Shown here: positions 27,946-37,151 of the stretch, piece after piece
Layout: each line of letters starts with the position of its first letter
Position numbering within the stretch: the first letter of the stretch is position 1
Source: Pantoea latae
GTDB taxonomy: Bacteria > Pseudomonadota > Gammaproteobacteria > Enterobacterales > Enterobacteriaceae
NCBI RefSeq assembly: GCF_002077695.1
Contig: NZ_MWUE01000004.1
Coordinates: 248,001 to 312,000, forward strand
DNA: 64,000 nucleotides
Direction: 5' to 3'
Notes under the pieces: generated by a model
What the model was told of the DNA's origin: nothing
Seen by the model: only the letters and a program-made list of their open reading frames with translations
The model's database searches: none
Program-made: the position numbers and the translations under genes

Positions 27946-29034
27946 TTATTTACCGGCGGCCGCGCGCCACTGTTTGATGTAATCGAGACGTTTTTTCGGC
28001 TGCAGATACTCCAGCAGCGTTTCGTCCACCGGGATCGGCTTCAGCGCGTTGCCTGCCATTTTGGTCAGGCCGTCGATGTCGTTTTTGCCTTCGATATCGT
28101 TGCGCAGCGAGGGAATGTCAGACTGGTTCGCCAGGATGCTCTGCCCCTTCTCTGAGAGCACGTAGTCGAGCCACAGCTTCGCCGCATGGCTGTTTTGCGC
28201 CTGCTGGCTGATAAAGGAGACGCGCGACAGCACCAGCATATAATCCTTCGGATAGGCGATACCCAGCGACGGATCGGTTTTGGCGCGCGCCTCCGCGTAG
28301 GAGCCGAGAATGTTGAAGCCGATCAGGTTTTCGCCGGACGACACCCTTTCCATCATGGTGCCGGTAGAGGACTGCACCGCCAGGCCGCCTTTGGCCACGT
28401 CGGCCAGGGTAGTGAAATAGTGCGGATCGGCTTTGGCATCCTGCACCGACAGCATAAAGCCGAGGCCCGATTTCTCGATGTCGTAGGTGGTGACCTTGCT
28501 TTTGAATTTGTCAGTCTGGCTGGCGATCAGCTTTGCCAGCGCGGCGTGCGAGTCGGGCACGTCGCCGGCGGGGATCAGCCGTTTGTTATAGATGATCACC
28601 ACCGGCTCGTAGGTGGTGCCGTAGGCCCTGTTTTTCCACACCGCCCACTTCGGCAGCTGCGGCAGCTCCGGCGACTGATACTCCTGCGCGTAGTCGGTGG
28701 CCAGCTTCAGGCCGGTGTCCATAGAAGAACTCCACACCACGTCGCCGCTGGTGCCGCCCGAGGCCTGCTCGCTGATAAAACGGTTGTACAGCTCGGTGCT
28801 GTTCATATCGTTGTATTCAACCTTGATGCCGGGATAGGCGGCCTCAAACCCTTTGATCAGCGGCCCGGCGGCTTTGGTGTCGGTAGTAGAGTAGATCACT
28901 ACCTTGCCTTCTTTCGTTGCGCCGTCGATGACGCTTTGATAGTCCGCCGGATAGCCCTGCGGCGGCGCAGAGAAGGCGGAGCAGGAGAAGAGTACGGTCG
29001 CGGCAACCAGAGAAAGAGAAGATCTGTTCGACAT
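27946..29034 (-). CDS. Periplasmic substrate-binding protein of the TCS-linked ABC transporter
   Basis: A 362-residue periplasmic binding protein with a signal peptide (MSNRSSLSLVAATVLFSCSAFSA). It is of the AfuA/FbpA-like type-2 fold family: KVVIYSTTDTKAAGPLIKGF at the N-terminus, then EQASGGTSGDVVWSSSMD and IGFNILGSYAEARAKTDP. Ferric-binding FbpA/FutA proteins coordinate iron through adjacent tyrosines (a YY motif). This protein contains no YY pair, so iron is doubtful as cargo. Relatives such as AfuA bind sugar phosphates, and other members bind organic acids or phosphonates. The start was chosen for the signal peptide; the longer frame to 29166 is not secretory. Confidence 0.83.
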   Translation of the reverse strand: MSNRSSLSLVAATVLFSCSAFSAPPQGYPADYQSVIDGATKEGKVVIYSTTDTKAAGPLIKGFEAAYPGIKVEYNDMNSTELYNRFISEQASGGTSGDVVWSSSMDTGLKLATDYAQEYQSPELPQLPKWAVWKNRAYGTTYEPVVIIYNKRLIPAGDVPDSHAALAKLIASQTDKFKSKVTTYDIEKSGLGFMLSVQDAKADPHYFTTLADVAKGGLAVQSSTGTMMERVSSGENLIGFNILGSYAEARAKTDPSLGIAYPKDYMLVLSRVSFISQQAQNSHAAKLWLDYVLSEKGQSILANQSDIPSLRNDIEGKNDIDGLTKMAGNALKPIPVDETLLEYLQPKKRLDYIKQWRAAAGK

Positions 29035-29043
29035 TATATTTAA

Positions 29044-29072
29044 CCTTTTAGTTACACTTTGGGAACTAAAGG
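29044..29072 (-). promoter_or_regulatory. Inverted repeat in front of the binding-protein gene
   Basis: CCTTTTAGTT (29044-29053) and AACTAAAGG (29064-29072) form an inverted repeat with one bulged base. It ends ten bases before the ATG at 29034. On the minus strand it follows a TTGACC (-35-like) element, and its promoter-distal arm contains AAAAGG, the likely ribosome site. It could be an operator for the adjacent response regulator or a hairpin that masks the ribosome site. Confidence 0.5.
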
Positions 29073-29193
29073 TCAACATAGCCGATCGCTCTGGCGAGAC
29101 AAGAGGTGGCGGAGCGTTATCTTCGCGAAGTGTGATTATTGGCGGTTTTTCGGCAATTAACACCATTAAAACCGCGCCCTCGCCTGCGCCCGA

Positions 29194-29886
29194 TCACCCG
29201 CTTTTGCGATAAAGCCGCCGCGGGTGGCCAATGTTGCCGTACTGCATCTCCACGCCGATAAAACCGATCTCCACGCAGTACTCCAGATAGCGGCGTCCCG
29301 TGGTTTTGCTGATGCCGACGCTTTCTACCACCTGCTCCACCGACCAGCTGCTGCCGGGCGCCTCGCTGAAGACGCGCTTCACCCGCTCCAGCGTCAGCGA
29401 CTCGATGCCTTTGGTCGACGGCGCCGCCGGCGCCTCGCTGGCCGGCAAATTAAACAGCCGGTCCAGCGCGTGCTGATCGACCTTTTTCATCTGGCGCATC
29501 GTCTGCACCAGCAGCATAAAGCGTTCCAGCGAGGCGCGCAGGCGATGAAAAAACACCGGTTTAAGCAGATAGTCCAGCGCGCCGCTGCGCATCGCGTGGC
29601 TGCAGGTTTGCATGTCGCTGGCGGCGGTGATGAAAATCACCGAGCATTCAAAGCGCTTCAGCAGCGGATCGTCGATCAGGCTGACGCCCTGGCCGTCCGG
29701 CAGATAGTTGTCGAGCAGCACCAGGCGCGGCTGATGCTGTTCGATCAGCTGGCGCGCCTGCGCCAGCGTGGCGGCAATGCCCACCACGCGCAGATGAAAA
29801 TGGTGTTCGATAAACTCGCGATGCAGATCGGCCAGATGCGGCTCATCTTCCACAATCACGACATTAAGCGCTTTTGCGTTGCTCAT
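29194..29886 (-). CDS. Response regulator, CitB/DcuR family
   Basis: A 230-residue two-component response regulator. The receiver domain (about 7-125) has the acidic pocket VEDE, phosphoacceptor Asp59 in LLDNYLPDGQG, Thr in FITAAS and Lys in YLLKPV. The C-terminal helix-turn-helix (about 165-228) contains VEQVVESVGISKTTGRRYLEYC, typical of the CitB/DpiA/DcuR group. The start overlaps the kinase stop by four bases. It probably regulates the ABC transporter genes 160 bases downstream on the same strand. Confidence 0.9.
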   Translation of the reverse strand: MSNAKALNVVIVEDEPHLADLHREFIEHHFHLRVVGIAATLAQARQLIEQHQPRLVLLDNYLPDGQGVSLIDDPLLKRFECSVIFITAASDMQTCSHAMRSGALDYLLKPVFFHRLRASLERFMLLVQTMRQMKKVDQHALDRLFNLPASEAPAAPSTKGIESLTLERVKRVFSEAPGSSWSVEQVVESVGISKTTGRRYLEYCVEIGFIGVEMQYGNIGHPRRLYRKSG

Positions 29887-31532
29887 AGGGCGATCCCTGT
29901 CGAGGCGAGAGGCTGAAACGGAATAAACACTGAGAAGATAGTGCCCTGCGGCGAATTCTCTTCGATTTCGATACTGCCGCCCGCCTGATGCACATAGCTC
30001 GCCGCCAGATAGAGGCCGATGCCGTGCTCCGCGCCGAGCAGATCGTCGTCGCGGGCGGGCTTGCTGGTGACGCCCTGCTCGAACAGATGCGGTTTTAACG
30101 CCTCATCCACGCCGCAGCCCTGATCGGCCACCTCGATCACCAGCTCGTGGTTGCGATCGGAAATATAGAGTTCCACCGGCGGCGCCGGTCGTCTGACGCT
30201 GAGCGTGGCGTCGACGGCGTTATCCAGCACGTTTCCCACCACCGACATCAGTGCGGTTTCGCTGATGGCGGCGGGCAGACGGCTCAGCTGACAGGCGGGG
30301 TCGAATTTCAGCTCCACCCCCTTCTCCCGCGCGCCGACATATTTCCCCAGCAGCAGCCCGCACAGCGCGGGCGAGGTGAAGCGCGCCGAGACAAAATCCA
30401 GCACCTGCTGCGCCCCGGCGGACTGCGCCTGAATGTAGCGCATCGCGTCGTCGTAACGCTGCATCTGCAGCAGGCCCACCAGCGTGGCGGTCCAGTTAAG
30501 CTGCTCGTGGCGCATAATGCGCAGGCTGTCCGCATAGCGTTTGACCTGGCTGAGCTGGCTGCTCAGGGTATTAATATCGTTTTTGTCGCGAAAGCTGCAC
30601 ACCCAGCCGCCGGGCTCGCCGGGTTGCAGATCGATCGCCACCCGATTGACGATCACCTGGCGCTGATTGAGCACGGTGATGCGATCGTGCTGCCGACCGC
30701 TCTCGTCGCCGACGGACTGGCTGAGAAAGGCGGGATGGATCTGAATGACCTCATCGAGCGGCTTACCCAGCAGCTCGCTCTCGCTGCGATCGATAGCCAG
30801 CAGCTCTCTGGCGGCGCGGTTGATCAAAATCAGCTGCCGCTCGGCGTTGACGGCGAACACCCCTTCATACATCGCCTCCAGCAGCGCTTTTTGCTGCAGC
30901 ACCAGCAGCGCGATATCTTTCGGCTCCAGCCAGAACATCTGTTTTTTAAGGTTGCGGCTAAACATCCACGAAAAGAGAAACAGCAGCAATAGCAGCGCCA
31001 GCCCGTACAGGCTCGCCTGCCACAGCAGGCTAACGTTGATATTGGCGATATAGGAGGTGAGATAGCCCACCGAGACGATGCCGATCACCTGATGTTGCGC
31101 GTTGAAAACAGGCGCTTTGCTGCGCAGAGAAACGCCGATGCCCCCTTTGCGCACCGAAATAATGGTTTTCCCCTGCAGCACCTCTGCGTTGTCGCCGCCA
31201 ATCAGCGGCAGATTAAGGCGCTCGGGCGATTCGGAGTGGTAGAGATGCTGCTGATGCACGTCGCCGATGACGATATAGCTGGCGTCGCTTTGATCGCGCA
31301 GCGGCTGGATCAGCCTGGCGATAGCGGCGAGGTCGCGGCTCGCCACCTTCTCCGCCAGCCCGGGCATCAGCGCGATTTCGCTCGCCTGCACCCGCGCGCG
31401 CTGCCCCAAATCGTGATGCAGCTGGCGGTCGATAAAATGAAACAGGATCACGCCCTGCAGCGCCAGCAGCAGGCAGGAGAACAGCACCAGCGAGAGAAAG
31501 AGTTTTACCTGAAAAGGGTATCGGCGTTTCAT
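29883..31532 (-). CDS. Sensor histidine kinase, CitA/DcuS family
   Basis: A 549-residue membrane sensor. A first helix (about 10-33) is followed by a periplasmic PAS/CitA-type sensor domain of about 130 residues, a second helix (about 168-190), and a cytosolic PAS domain (about 210-320). The phosphotransfer helix with His342 (LRIMRHEQLNWTATLVGLLQ) and a HATPase domain (VVGNVLDNAVDATLSV, GCGVDEAL, HGIGLYLAASYV) complete it. Family members sense C4-dicarboxylates or citrate. The periplasmic domain carries basic and aromatic residues (SVRKGGIGVSLRSKAPVF) suitable for an anionic ligand. The start at 31532 was chosen to begin just before helix 1. Confidence 0.9.
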   Translation of the reverse strand: MKRRYPFQVKLFLSLVLFSCLLLALQGVILFHFIDRQLHHDLGQRARVQASEIALMPGLAEKVASRDLAAIARLIQPLRDQSDASYIVIGDVHQQHLYHSESPERLNLPLIGGDNAEVLQGKTIISVRKGGIGVSLRSKAPVFNAQHQVIGIVSVGYLTSYIANINVSLLWQASLYGLALLLLLFLFSWMFSRNLKKQMFWLEPKDIALLVLQQKALLEAMYEGVFAVNAERQLILINRAARELLAIDRSESELLGKPLDEVIQIHPAFLSQSVGDESGRQHDRITVLNQRQVIVNRVAIDLQPGEPGGWVCSFRDKNDINTLSSQLSQVKRYADSLRIMRHEQLNWTATLVGLLQMQRYDDAMRYIQAQSAGAQQVLDFVSARFTSPALCGLLLGKYVGAREKGVELKFDPACQLSRLPAAISETALMSVVGNVLDNAVDATLSVRRPAPPVELYISDRNHELVIEVADQGCGVDEALKPHLFEQGVTSKPARDDDLLGAEHGIGLYLAASYVHQAGGSIEIEENSPQGTIFSVFIPFQPLASTGIAL

Positions 31533-31761
31533 ACAACCTGTCGTCGAGCACGGCGGAAGCGAGGCATAGCGAGAGACTAGCACGACGACCGCCGGGCGAT
31601 GACCGGCGAAAGCGGGAGTTGTGAGCTGGCTAGCGTCTTGCCGCGCGACCGGCGCGACTTTTTCAGCCGCGCCACTTCATTGTTCTGTCATATAAAGCGC
31701 GTATCCCTTGCCAGTAATGGGCGCGAACAGGGCGCGCCCGCTACTCTCCACCGAGGTGTTT

Positions 31762-33366
31762 ATGAGCGAAAACAGCTTATCGTCTTCCCCATCGGTTGCC
31801 GGCCGTCCCAATCTAGCGAGCAAGCGCAACCGGTTTTCCAGACCGCTGTTTCTGATTTTACTGGTCGCCGGACTCTCTTTCGCCGGCTTCAATCTGTTCA
31901 GCGACGTGCAGGAGACCGATACGCCGGTCACCAGCTATGTTCCTTTCTTTCTGCTCGGCCTGGCGCTGGTGATCGCGCTCGGGTTCGAGTTCGTTAACGG
32001 CTTTCACGACACCGCCAACGCGGTGGCGACGGTGATCTACACCCACTCGCTGACGCCCGGCGTGGCGGTGGTCTGGTCCGGGCTGTGCAACTTTCTCGGC
32101 GTGCTGCTCTCCAGCGGCGTGGTGGCGTTCGGCATTATCTCGCTGCTGCCGGTGGAGCTGATATTGCAGGCGGGCAGCGGCGGCGGCTTCGCCATGGTCT
32201 ATGCGCTGCTCTTCTCCGCCATCATCTGGAACCTGGGCACCTGGTATCTGGGCCTGCCCTCCTCCTCGTCCCACACGCTGATCGGCTCGATTATCGGCGT
32301 CGGCGTCGCCAACGCGCTGCTGCACGGCCGCAGCGGCATGAGCGGCGTCGACTGGGATCAGGCGATTAAGATCGGCTACTCGCTGATCCTCTCGCCGCTG
32401 GTGGGCTTTATCTGCGCCGCGCTGCTACTGCTGGCGATGAAGGCGTTTATCCGCAACCGCGACCTCTATGAGGCGCCGACAAGCGACGCGCCGCCGCCCG
32501 CCTGGATCCGCGGCCTGCTGATCCTCACCTGCACCGGCGTCTCGTTCGCCCACGGCTCCAACGACGGCCAGAAAGGCATGGGGCTGATTATGCTGATTCT
32601 GGTGGGCACGATGCCGATCGCCTATGCGCTAAACCGCTCGCTGCCGCCGGATCAAATCCCGCGCGTGGCGGCGCTGGCGCAGGTGACGGAAAACCAGCTG
32701 CTGCAATTGCAGCCCGCCAGCGCGCAGCCGCCCGCCGCGCGCGACGTGCTCACCGACTATGTGCGCACCAACCAGCTGACCCCCAACGTGCTGCCCGCGC
32801 TGGCGCTGACGCTGGGCGATATCAGCGATCAGATCCGCCGCTACGGCTCAATGGAGAATATTCCAGCGCAGGCGGTCTCCAACACCCGTAATCAGATGTA
32901 CCTGACCTCGGAGTCGATCAAGCATATTCAGGCGAATAAGGTGCCGATGCCGGAAGAGACGCAGCGCAATCTGACGGCGATCAAGCAGGAGCTGGACAGC
33001 GCCACGCGCTTTATTCCGATGTGGGTGAAAGTGGTGGTGGCGATTGCGCTCGGCCTTGGCACCATGGTGGGCTGGCGACGCATTGTGGTCACCGTTGGCG
33101 AGCGCATCGGCAAAACCCACCTCAACTATGCGCAGGGCGCCAGCGCGGAGCTGGTGGCGATGGCGACCATCGGCGCGGCGGACAGCTTCGGCCTGCCGGT
33201 CTCCACCACCCACGTGCTCTCGTCGGGCGTGGCGGGCAGCATGGCGGCGAACCGCTCGGGTTTACAGCTCGCCACGCTGCGCAATCTGGCGATGGCGTGG
33301 ATTTTGACGCTGCCGGTCTCTGTCCTGCTGGCCGCCGGGCTCTACGCCCTCTTCTCGCAGTTCTGA
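31762..33366 (+). CDS. Inorganic phosphate transporter, Pit family
   Basis: A 534-residue proton-coupled phosphate permease in the inner membrane. Both PD001131-type signature repeats are present: FVNGFHDTANAVATVIYTHS near the N-terminus and GVSFAHGSNDGQKGMGLIM in the second half. The two halves are joined by a long soluble loop (about 300-430). It is about 35 residues longer than E. coli PitA and clearly divergent, with an extra N-terminal helix (about 35-52), so it may not be the orthologue of PitA or PitB. The start has GAGGTGTTT. A half-site resembling a Pho box (CTGTCAT, 31685-31691) lies upstream without a convincing partner. Confidence 0.88.
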   Translation: MSENSLSSSPSVAGRPNLASKRNRFSRPLFLILLVAGLSFAGFNLFSDVQETDTPVTSYVPFFLLGLALVIALGFEFVNGFHDTANAVATVIYTHSLTPGVAVVWSGLCNFLGVLLSSGVVAFGIISLLPVELILQAGSGGGFAMVYALLFSAIIWNLGTWYLGLPSSSSHTLIGSIIGVGVANALLHGRSGMSGVDWDQAIKIGYSLILSPLVGFICAALLLLAMKAFIRNRDLYEAPTSDAPPPAWIRGLLILTCTGVSFAHGSNDGQKGMGLIMLILVGTMPIAYALNRSLPPDQIPRVAALAQVTENQLLQLQPASAQPPAARDVLTDYVRTNQLTPNVLPALALTLGDISDQIRRYGSMENIPAQAVSNTRNQMYLTSESIKHIQANKVPMPEETQRNLTAIKQELDSATRFIPMWVKVVVAIALGLGTMVGWRRIVVTVGERIGKTHLNYAQGASAELVAMATIGAADSFGLPVSTTHVLSSGVAGSMAANRSGLQLATLRNLAMAWILTLPVSVLLAAGLYALFSQF

Positions 33367-33371
33367 CGCTG

Positions 33372-33396
33372 GCGGCGCGGCGCTATGCCGCGCCGC
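33372..33396. terminator. Convergent hairpin between Pit and YhhS-like genes
   Basis: A ten-base perfect GC stem (33372-33381 with 33387-33396) encloses a loop GCTAT that contains the YhhS-like stop codon. No T-run is present. It probably pauses or terminates transcription from both sides. Confidence 0.6.
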
Positions 33397-34570
33397 TGTC
33401 GCGCCGCGTCAGACGCAGCGTGATGGCGAAGGCGCCCAGCACCATCATCGCCGCCGCCAGATAAACCGACTGCATGCCCCAGTAGCCGATCAGCAAGCCC
33501 GCCACCGGGCCGGTCAGGCCGAGCCCCAGATCGAGAAACGCCGAGTAGACGCCGAGCGCCGAGCCCTGATCCTGCCGCTCCACCTGCTTTACCGCCTCCA
33601 CGCCCAGCGCCGGGAAAATCAGCGAGAAGCCGCAGCCGGTCAGCAGCGCGCCGAGATCCACCAGCACACTGCTCTCTGCCTGCCAGATAATCAGCAGCCC
33701 CGCGCACTCCAGCAGAAACGAGAGCAGCGCGACGCGCAGCCCGCCGAAGCGCGTGATGGTGCGGCTGAACAGCAGGCGAAACAGCACAAAGCCGAGGCTG
33801 AACAGCGACAGCGCAAAGGCGGCGCCGCTCCAGTCGCGGCTGGCGAAATAGAGGGTAATAAAGGTCGAGATCACGCCGAAGCCGATGGTGCCGAAGCCGA
33901 GCGCCAGGCCGAACAGCCAGACGCGTGAAAAGACGCGGTGAAAGGGAATGCGCTGCCCCTGATTCACCTCGACCGCCGGCTTGCGGCTCGCCAGCAGGTA
34001 GCCCACCACGCCCATCACCGCAACCAGGCCGGCGAAGCCGCTGATGCCGAGTCCCTGATTGAGCAGCACGCCGAGCGGCGCGCCGATTGCCATCGCCAGA
34101 TAGGTGGCGACGCCGTTCCAGGAGATGACGCGCGCCGTCTGCAGCGGTCCGACGATATTCATGCCCCACAGCGTGGAGCCGGTGCTGCTAAAGCTTTCGC
34201 CGACGCCGAGGAACAGGCGGCCAATCGCCAGCAGCAGCAGGCTGAGCCACGGCCAGTCGCGGCACAGCGCGGCGGCGATGGTCAGCACGCCGCTCATGCC
34301 GCACAGCAGCGTGCCGAGCATCACCACCCGCTTCGGCCCCAGACGATCCGCCAGCCGGCCCGACTGCGGACGGCTCAGCAGCGTGGCGAAGTATTGCAGG
34401 CTGATGATCAGCCCCGCCATAAAGGAGCTGAAGCCGAGCTGGTTATGCACGAAGCCCGGCAGCACCGCCAGCGGCAGCCCGACAGAGAGATAGCAGAAGA
34501 AGGTGAAGATCAGAACAGAGAGAATGCGTTTGTTGAGTTGACCGTTAGTCAGTACCGCGACATCAGACAT
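33383..34570 (-). CDS. MFS transporter, YhhS-like
   Basis: A 395-residue major facilitator with twelve helices. It resembles E. coli YhhS (and more distantly YfcJ): YLSVGLPLAVLPGFVHNQLG, GLIISLQYFATLLSRPQSGR, RLADRLGPKRVV, GSTLWGMNIVGPL, RVISWNGVATY and GFSLIFPALGVEAVK. YhhS is an inner-membrane exporter of undefined natural substrate. It lies outside the E. coli yhhS context. A weak ribosome site and an inverted repeat AGCAGGCT...AGCCTGCT surround its start region. Confidence 0.85.
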   Translation of the reverse strand: MSDVAVLTNGQLNKRILSVLIFTFFCYLSVGLPLAVLPGFVHNQLGFSSFMAGLIISLQYFATLLSRPQSGRLADRLGPKRVVMLGTLLCGMSGVLTIAAALCRDWPWLSLLLLAIGRLFLGVGESFSSTGSTLWGMNIVGPLQTARVISWNGVATYLAMAIGAPLGVLLNQGLGISGFAGLVAVMGVVGYLLASRKPAVEVNQGQRIPFHRVFSRVWLFGLALGFGTIGFGVISTFITLYFASRDWSGAAFALSLFSLGFVLFRLLFSRTITRFGGLRVALLSFLLECAGLLIIWQAESSVLVDLGALLTGCGFSLIFPALGVEAVKQVERQDQGSALGVYSAFLDLGLGLTGPVAGLLIGYWGMQSVYLAAAMMVLGAFAITLRLTRRDSGAA

Positions 34571-34642
34571 AGCAGGCTGGCTTGTTGTGAAAAATGGCTT
34601 TCACTATACGCTTAGCCTGCTAACGGGTCGCCTGAATTTTTG

Positions 34643-35593
34643 TCACAGGGCCAGCGAAAGCGCCTGTTGATCAATCGCCTCGGCGATAGCGGCGGAGTGT
34701 TTCAGCGTGCGGATAGAGGTGAACAGGCCGTCAGCCTGCGGATAGGCTTTGCGCAGGTAGCCGAGCCACTGCTTGATGCGCGCGACGTGGTAGAGGCCGG
34801 TATCGCCCTGCTTCTCCAGCCGCGCGTATTTCTGCAGCAGCGCCACCACGTCGGGCCAGGCCATCGGCGCCTCGTTGTACTTCACCACCCGACTGAGATT
34901 CGGCACGTTAAGCGCGCCGCGACCGATCATCACCGCATCACAGCCGGTGGCGTTCATGCACGCCTGCGCGCTCTGCCAGTCCCAGATCTCGCCGTTCGCC
35001 ACCACTGGAATACGCAGCCGCTGGCGGATCTCGCCAATCGCCTGCCAGTTGATCGCCTCAGCGCGGTAGCCATCCTCTTTGGTACGGCCGTGCACCACCA
35101 GCTCGCTGGCACCTGCCTGCTGCACCGCGTCGGCGATTTCAAAGCGCCGCTCGCCGGAATCCCAGCCGAGCCGCACTTTTACCGTCACCGGCAGATGCGC
35201 CGGCACCGCCTCGCGCATCGCTTTCGCGCCGCGGTAGATCAGTTCCGGATCTTTCAGCAGCGTGGCACCGCCGCCGCTGCCGTTAACCAGCTTCGACGGA
35301 CAGCCGCAGTTGAGATCGACGCCCCACGAGCCTAATTCCGCCGCGCGCGCCGCATTCTCCGCCAGCCATTCAGGATACTGCCCCAGCAGCTGCAAACGCA
35401 CCCGCGTGCCGGATGGCGTGCGGCTGCTGTTGTGCAGCTCGGGACAGAGCCGGTAAAAGGATTTTACCGGCAGCAGCTGATCCACCACGCGCAAAAACTC
35501 GGTGACGCAGAGGTCGTAGTCGTTGACCTCGCTCAGCAGCTCGCGCACCAGCGAATCCAGCACGCCCTCCATCGGGGCAAGCAACACCCGCAT
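34643..35593 (-). CDS. dusC: tRNA-dihydrouridine(16) synthase DusC
   Basis: Flavoenzyme (316 aa; E. coli 315) that reduces U16 of tRNA to dihydrouridine. The FMN barrel starts [20 protein letters not shown], with catalytic Cys in [21 protein letters not shown] and the family stretches [25 protein letters not shown] and [12 protein letters not shown]. The start lies four bases after the rhlE stop, so rhlE-dusC probably form an operon. The in-frame upstream extension is rhlE coding sequence read in another frame. Confidence 0.95.
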   Translation of the reverse strand: MRVLLAPMEGVLDSLVRELLSEVNDYDLCVTEFLRVVDQLLPVKSFYRLCPELHNSSRTPSGTRVRLQLLGQYPEWLAENAARAAELGSWGVDLNCGCPSKLVNGSGGGATLLKDPELIYRGAKAMREAVPAHLPVTVKVRLGWDSGERRFEIADAVQQAGASELVVHGRTKEDGYRAEAINWQAIGEIRQRLRIPVVANGEIWDWQSAQACMNATGCDAVMIGRGALNVPNLSRVVKYNEAPMAWPDVVALLQKYARLEKQGDTGLYHVARIKQWLGYLRKAYPQADGLFTSIRTLKHSAAIAEAIDQQALSLAL

Positions 35594-35597
35594 GGCG

Positions 35598-36947
35598 TTA
35601 CGCGGTTCCGGTTTTCTTCGCAGCCGGACGACGCGACGGACGCGCAGGCCTGTCGCCCTGCGCAGGCTGGCCCTGACGGCGCGGCTGCGGCGCACGTTTA
35701 TCGCCCTGCGGACGCGCTGACGACGGCGCGCCGCCCTGTCCACGACCGCGGCCGCGCGGCTGCTGTTGCTGTCCGCGACCGTTCTGAATCGGCTCCGCCT
35801 TGATGCTCGGATCCGGCTCGTAGCCCGGCACCGCCATACGCGGGATCTCGCGCTTCAGCAGACGCTCGATGTCGCGCAGCAGCTTGTGCTCATCCACGCA
35901 GACCAACGAGAGCGCGGCGCCGGTGGCAGCGGCGCGACCGGTACGACCGATGCGGTGCACGTAATCTTCCGCCACGTTCGGCAGTTCATAGTTCACCACG
36001 TGCGGCAGCTCTTCGATATCGAGACCGCGCGCGGCGATATCAGTGGCGACCAGCACGCGGATGGCGCCGGTTTTAAAGTCGGCCAGCGCGCGGGTACGGG
36101 CGCCCTGGCTTTTATTGCCGTGGATCGCCGCCGCGGTGATGCCGTCTTTGTTCAGCTGTTCCGCCAGGTGGTTGGCGCCGTGCTTGGTGCGGGTAAACAC
36201 CAGCACCTGCTGCCAGTTGCCTTCGCCGATCAGCTGCGAGAGCAGTTCCCGCTTGCGCTTTTTGTCGACGAAGTGCACCAGCTGCGACACCTGCTCAGAG
36301 GCGGTGTTGCGGCGCGCCACTTCGACCTGCTCCGGGTTGTGCAGCAGTTTTTCCGCCAGGGTTTTGATGTCGTCGGAGAAGGTGGCAGAGAAAAGCAGGT
36401 TCTGACGCTTCGCCGGCAGCTTCGCCAGCACGCGGCGGATGTCGTGAATAAAGCCCATATCGAGCATGCGATCCGCTTCGTCCAGCACCAGCACTTCGAT
36501 CTGCGACAGATCGACCGCGTTCTGGTGTTCCAGATCGAGCAGACGGCCCGGCGTGGCGACCAGAATATCGACGCCGCCACGCAGCTTCATCATCTGCGGG
36601 TTAATACTGACGCCGCCGAACACCACCAGCGAACGCAGCTCGAGGTATTTGCTGTAGTCGCGCACGTTTTCGCCGATCTGGGCGGCCAGTTCGCGCGTCG
36701 GGGTCAGGATCAGGGCGCGCACCGGACGGCGACCGCGGCCCGATGCGGCCTGAGTAGAAAGTTTTTGCAGCAGCGGCAGCGTAAAGCCAGCGGTTTTGCC
36801 GGTGCCGGTTTGCGCGCTGGCCAGCAGATCGCGGCCGGAGAGCACCACAGGGATCGCCTGGCGCTGAATAGGCGTAGGTTCACGGTAGCCCTGTTCAGCG
36901 ACCGCACGCAAAATATCGGCGCTCAGGCCGAGAGAGTCAAAAGACAT
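35598..36947 (-). CDS. rhlE: ATP-dependent RNA helicase RhlE
   Basis: DEAD-box RNA helicase (449 aa; E. coli 454) linked to ribosome assembly and RNA turnover. The Q motif ([10 protein letters not shown]), Walker A AQTGTGKT (45-52), [17 protein letters not shown], and the helicase C motifs [12 protein letters not shown] and HRIGRTGRA are all present. The C-terminus from about 385 is a basic, low-complexity Gly/Arg/Gln/Pro tail typical of RNA-binding RhlE proteins. Confidence 0.96.
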   Translation of the reverse strand: MSFDSLGLSADILRAVAEQGYREPTPIQRQAIPVVLSGRDLLASAQTGTGKTAGFTLPLLQKLSTQAASGRGRRPVRALILTPTRELAAQIGENVRDYSKYLELRSLVVFGGVSINPQMMKLRGGVDILVATPGRLLDLEHQNAVDLSQIEVLVLDEADRMLDMGFIHDIRRVLAKLPAKRQNLLFSATFSDDIKTLAEKLLHNPEQVEVARRNTASEQVSQLVHFVDKKRKRELLSQLIGEGNWQQVLVFTRTKHGANHLAEQLNKDGITAAAIHGNKSQGARTRALADFKTGAIRVLVATDIAARGLDIEELPHVVNYELPNVAEDYVHRIGRTGRAAATGAALSLVCVDEHKLLRDIERLLKREIPRMAVPGYEPDPSIKAEPIQNGRGQQQQPRGRGRGQGGAPSSARPQGDKRAPQPRRQGQPAQGDRPARPSRRPAAKKTGTA

Positions 36948-37104
36948 TAAGTGTGTTACTCCGGTCCGCCCTGACCGCGATTCACGGTGTAGTTTTCAGG
37001 GGGGAAAGTGACGCCAGCCGGGGGCTAACGTGTGAAAAGGGCACAAACTACGATGCGTAAGGCAGGCAGTGTAGCAGCTTTCGCCGCAGGGTGCGAGAAG
37101 GCCG

Positions 37105-37132
37105 CAAACAACAAGGCCACCCGAAGGTGGCC
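37105..37132 (-). terminator. Terminator of ybhQ
   Basis: GGCCACC (37115-37121) pairs with GGTGGCC (37126-37132) with a TTCG tetraloop on the minus strand. It is followed by TTGTTGTTT. Confidence 0.8.
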
Positions 37133-37151
37133 CTGTGGCGAACGCGGCGCG

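Noticed and set aside
25042-29034. Calling the ABC operon a ferric iron uptake system (fbpABC/afuABC)
   Set aside because: The name comes from overall fold similarity. No Fur box was seen, the tyrosine pair is missing, and a carboxylate-type sensor kinase is attached.
31685-31706. Pho-box-like CTGTCAT upstream of the Pit gene
   Set aside because: Only one 7-base half-site matches; the expected second repeat eleven bases later matches at about 2 of 7 positions.
34571-34620. AGCAGGCT...AGCCTGCT inverted repeat upstream of the YhhS-like gene
   Set aside because: The arms are 8 bases and about 34 bases apart with no supporting regulator or conserved structure; a chance match is plausible in GC-rich DNA.
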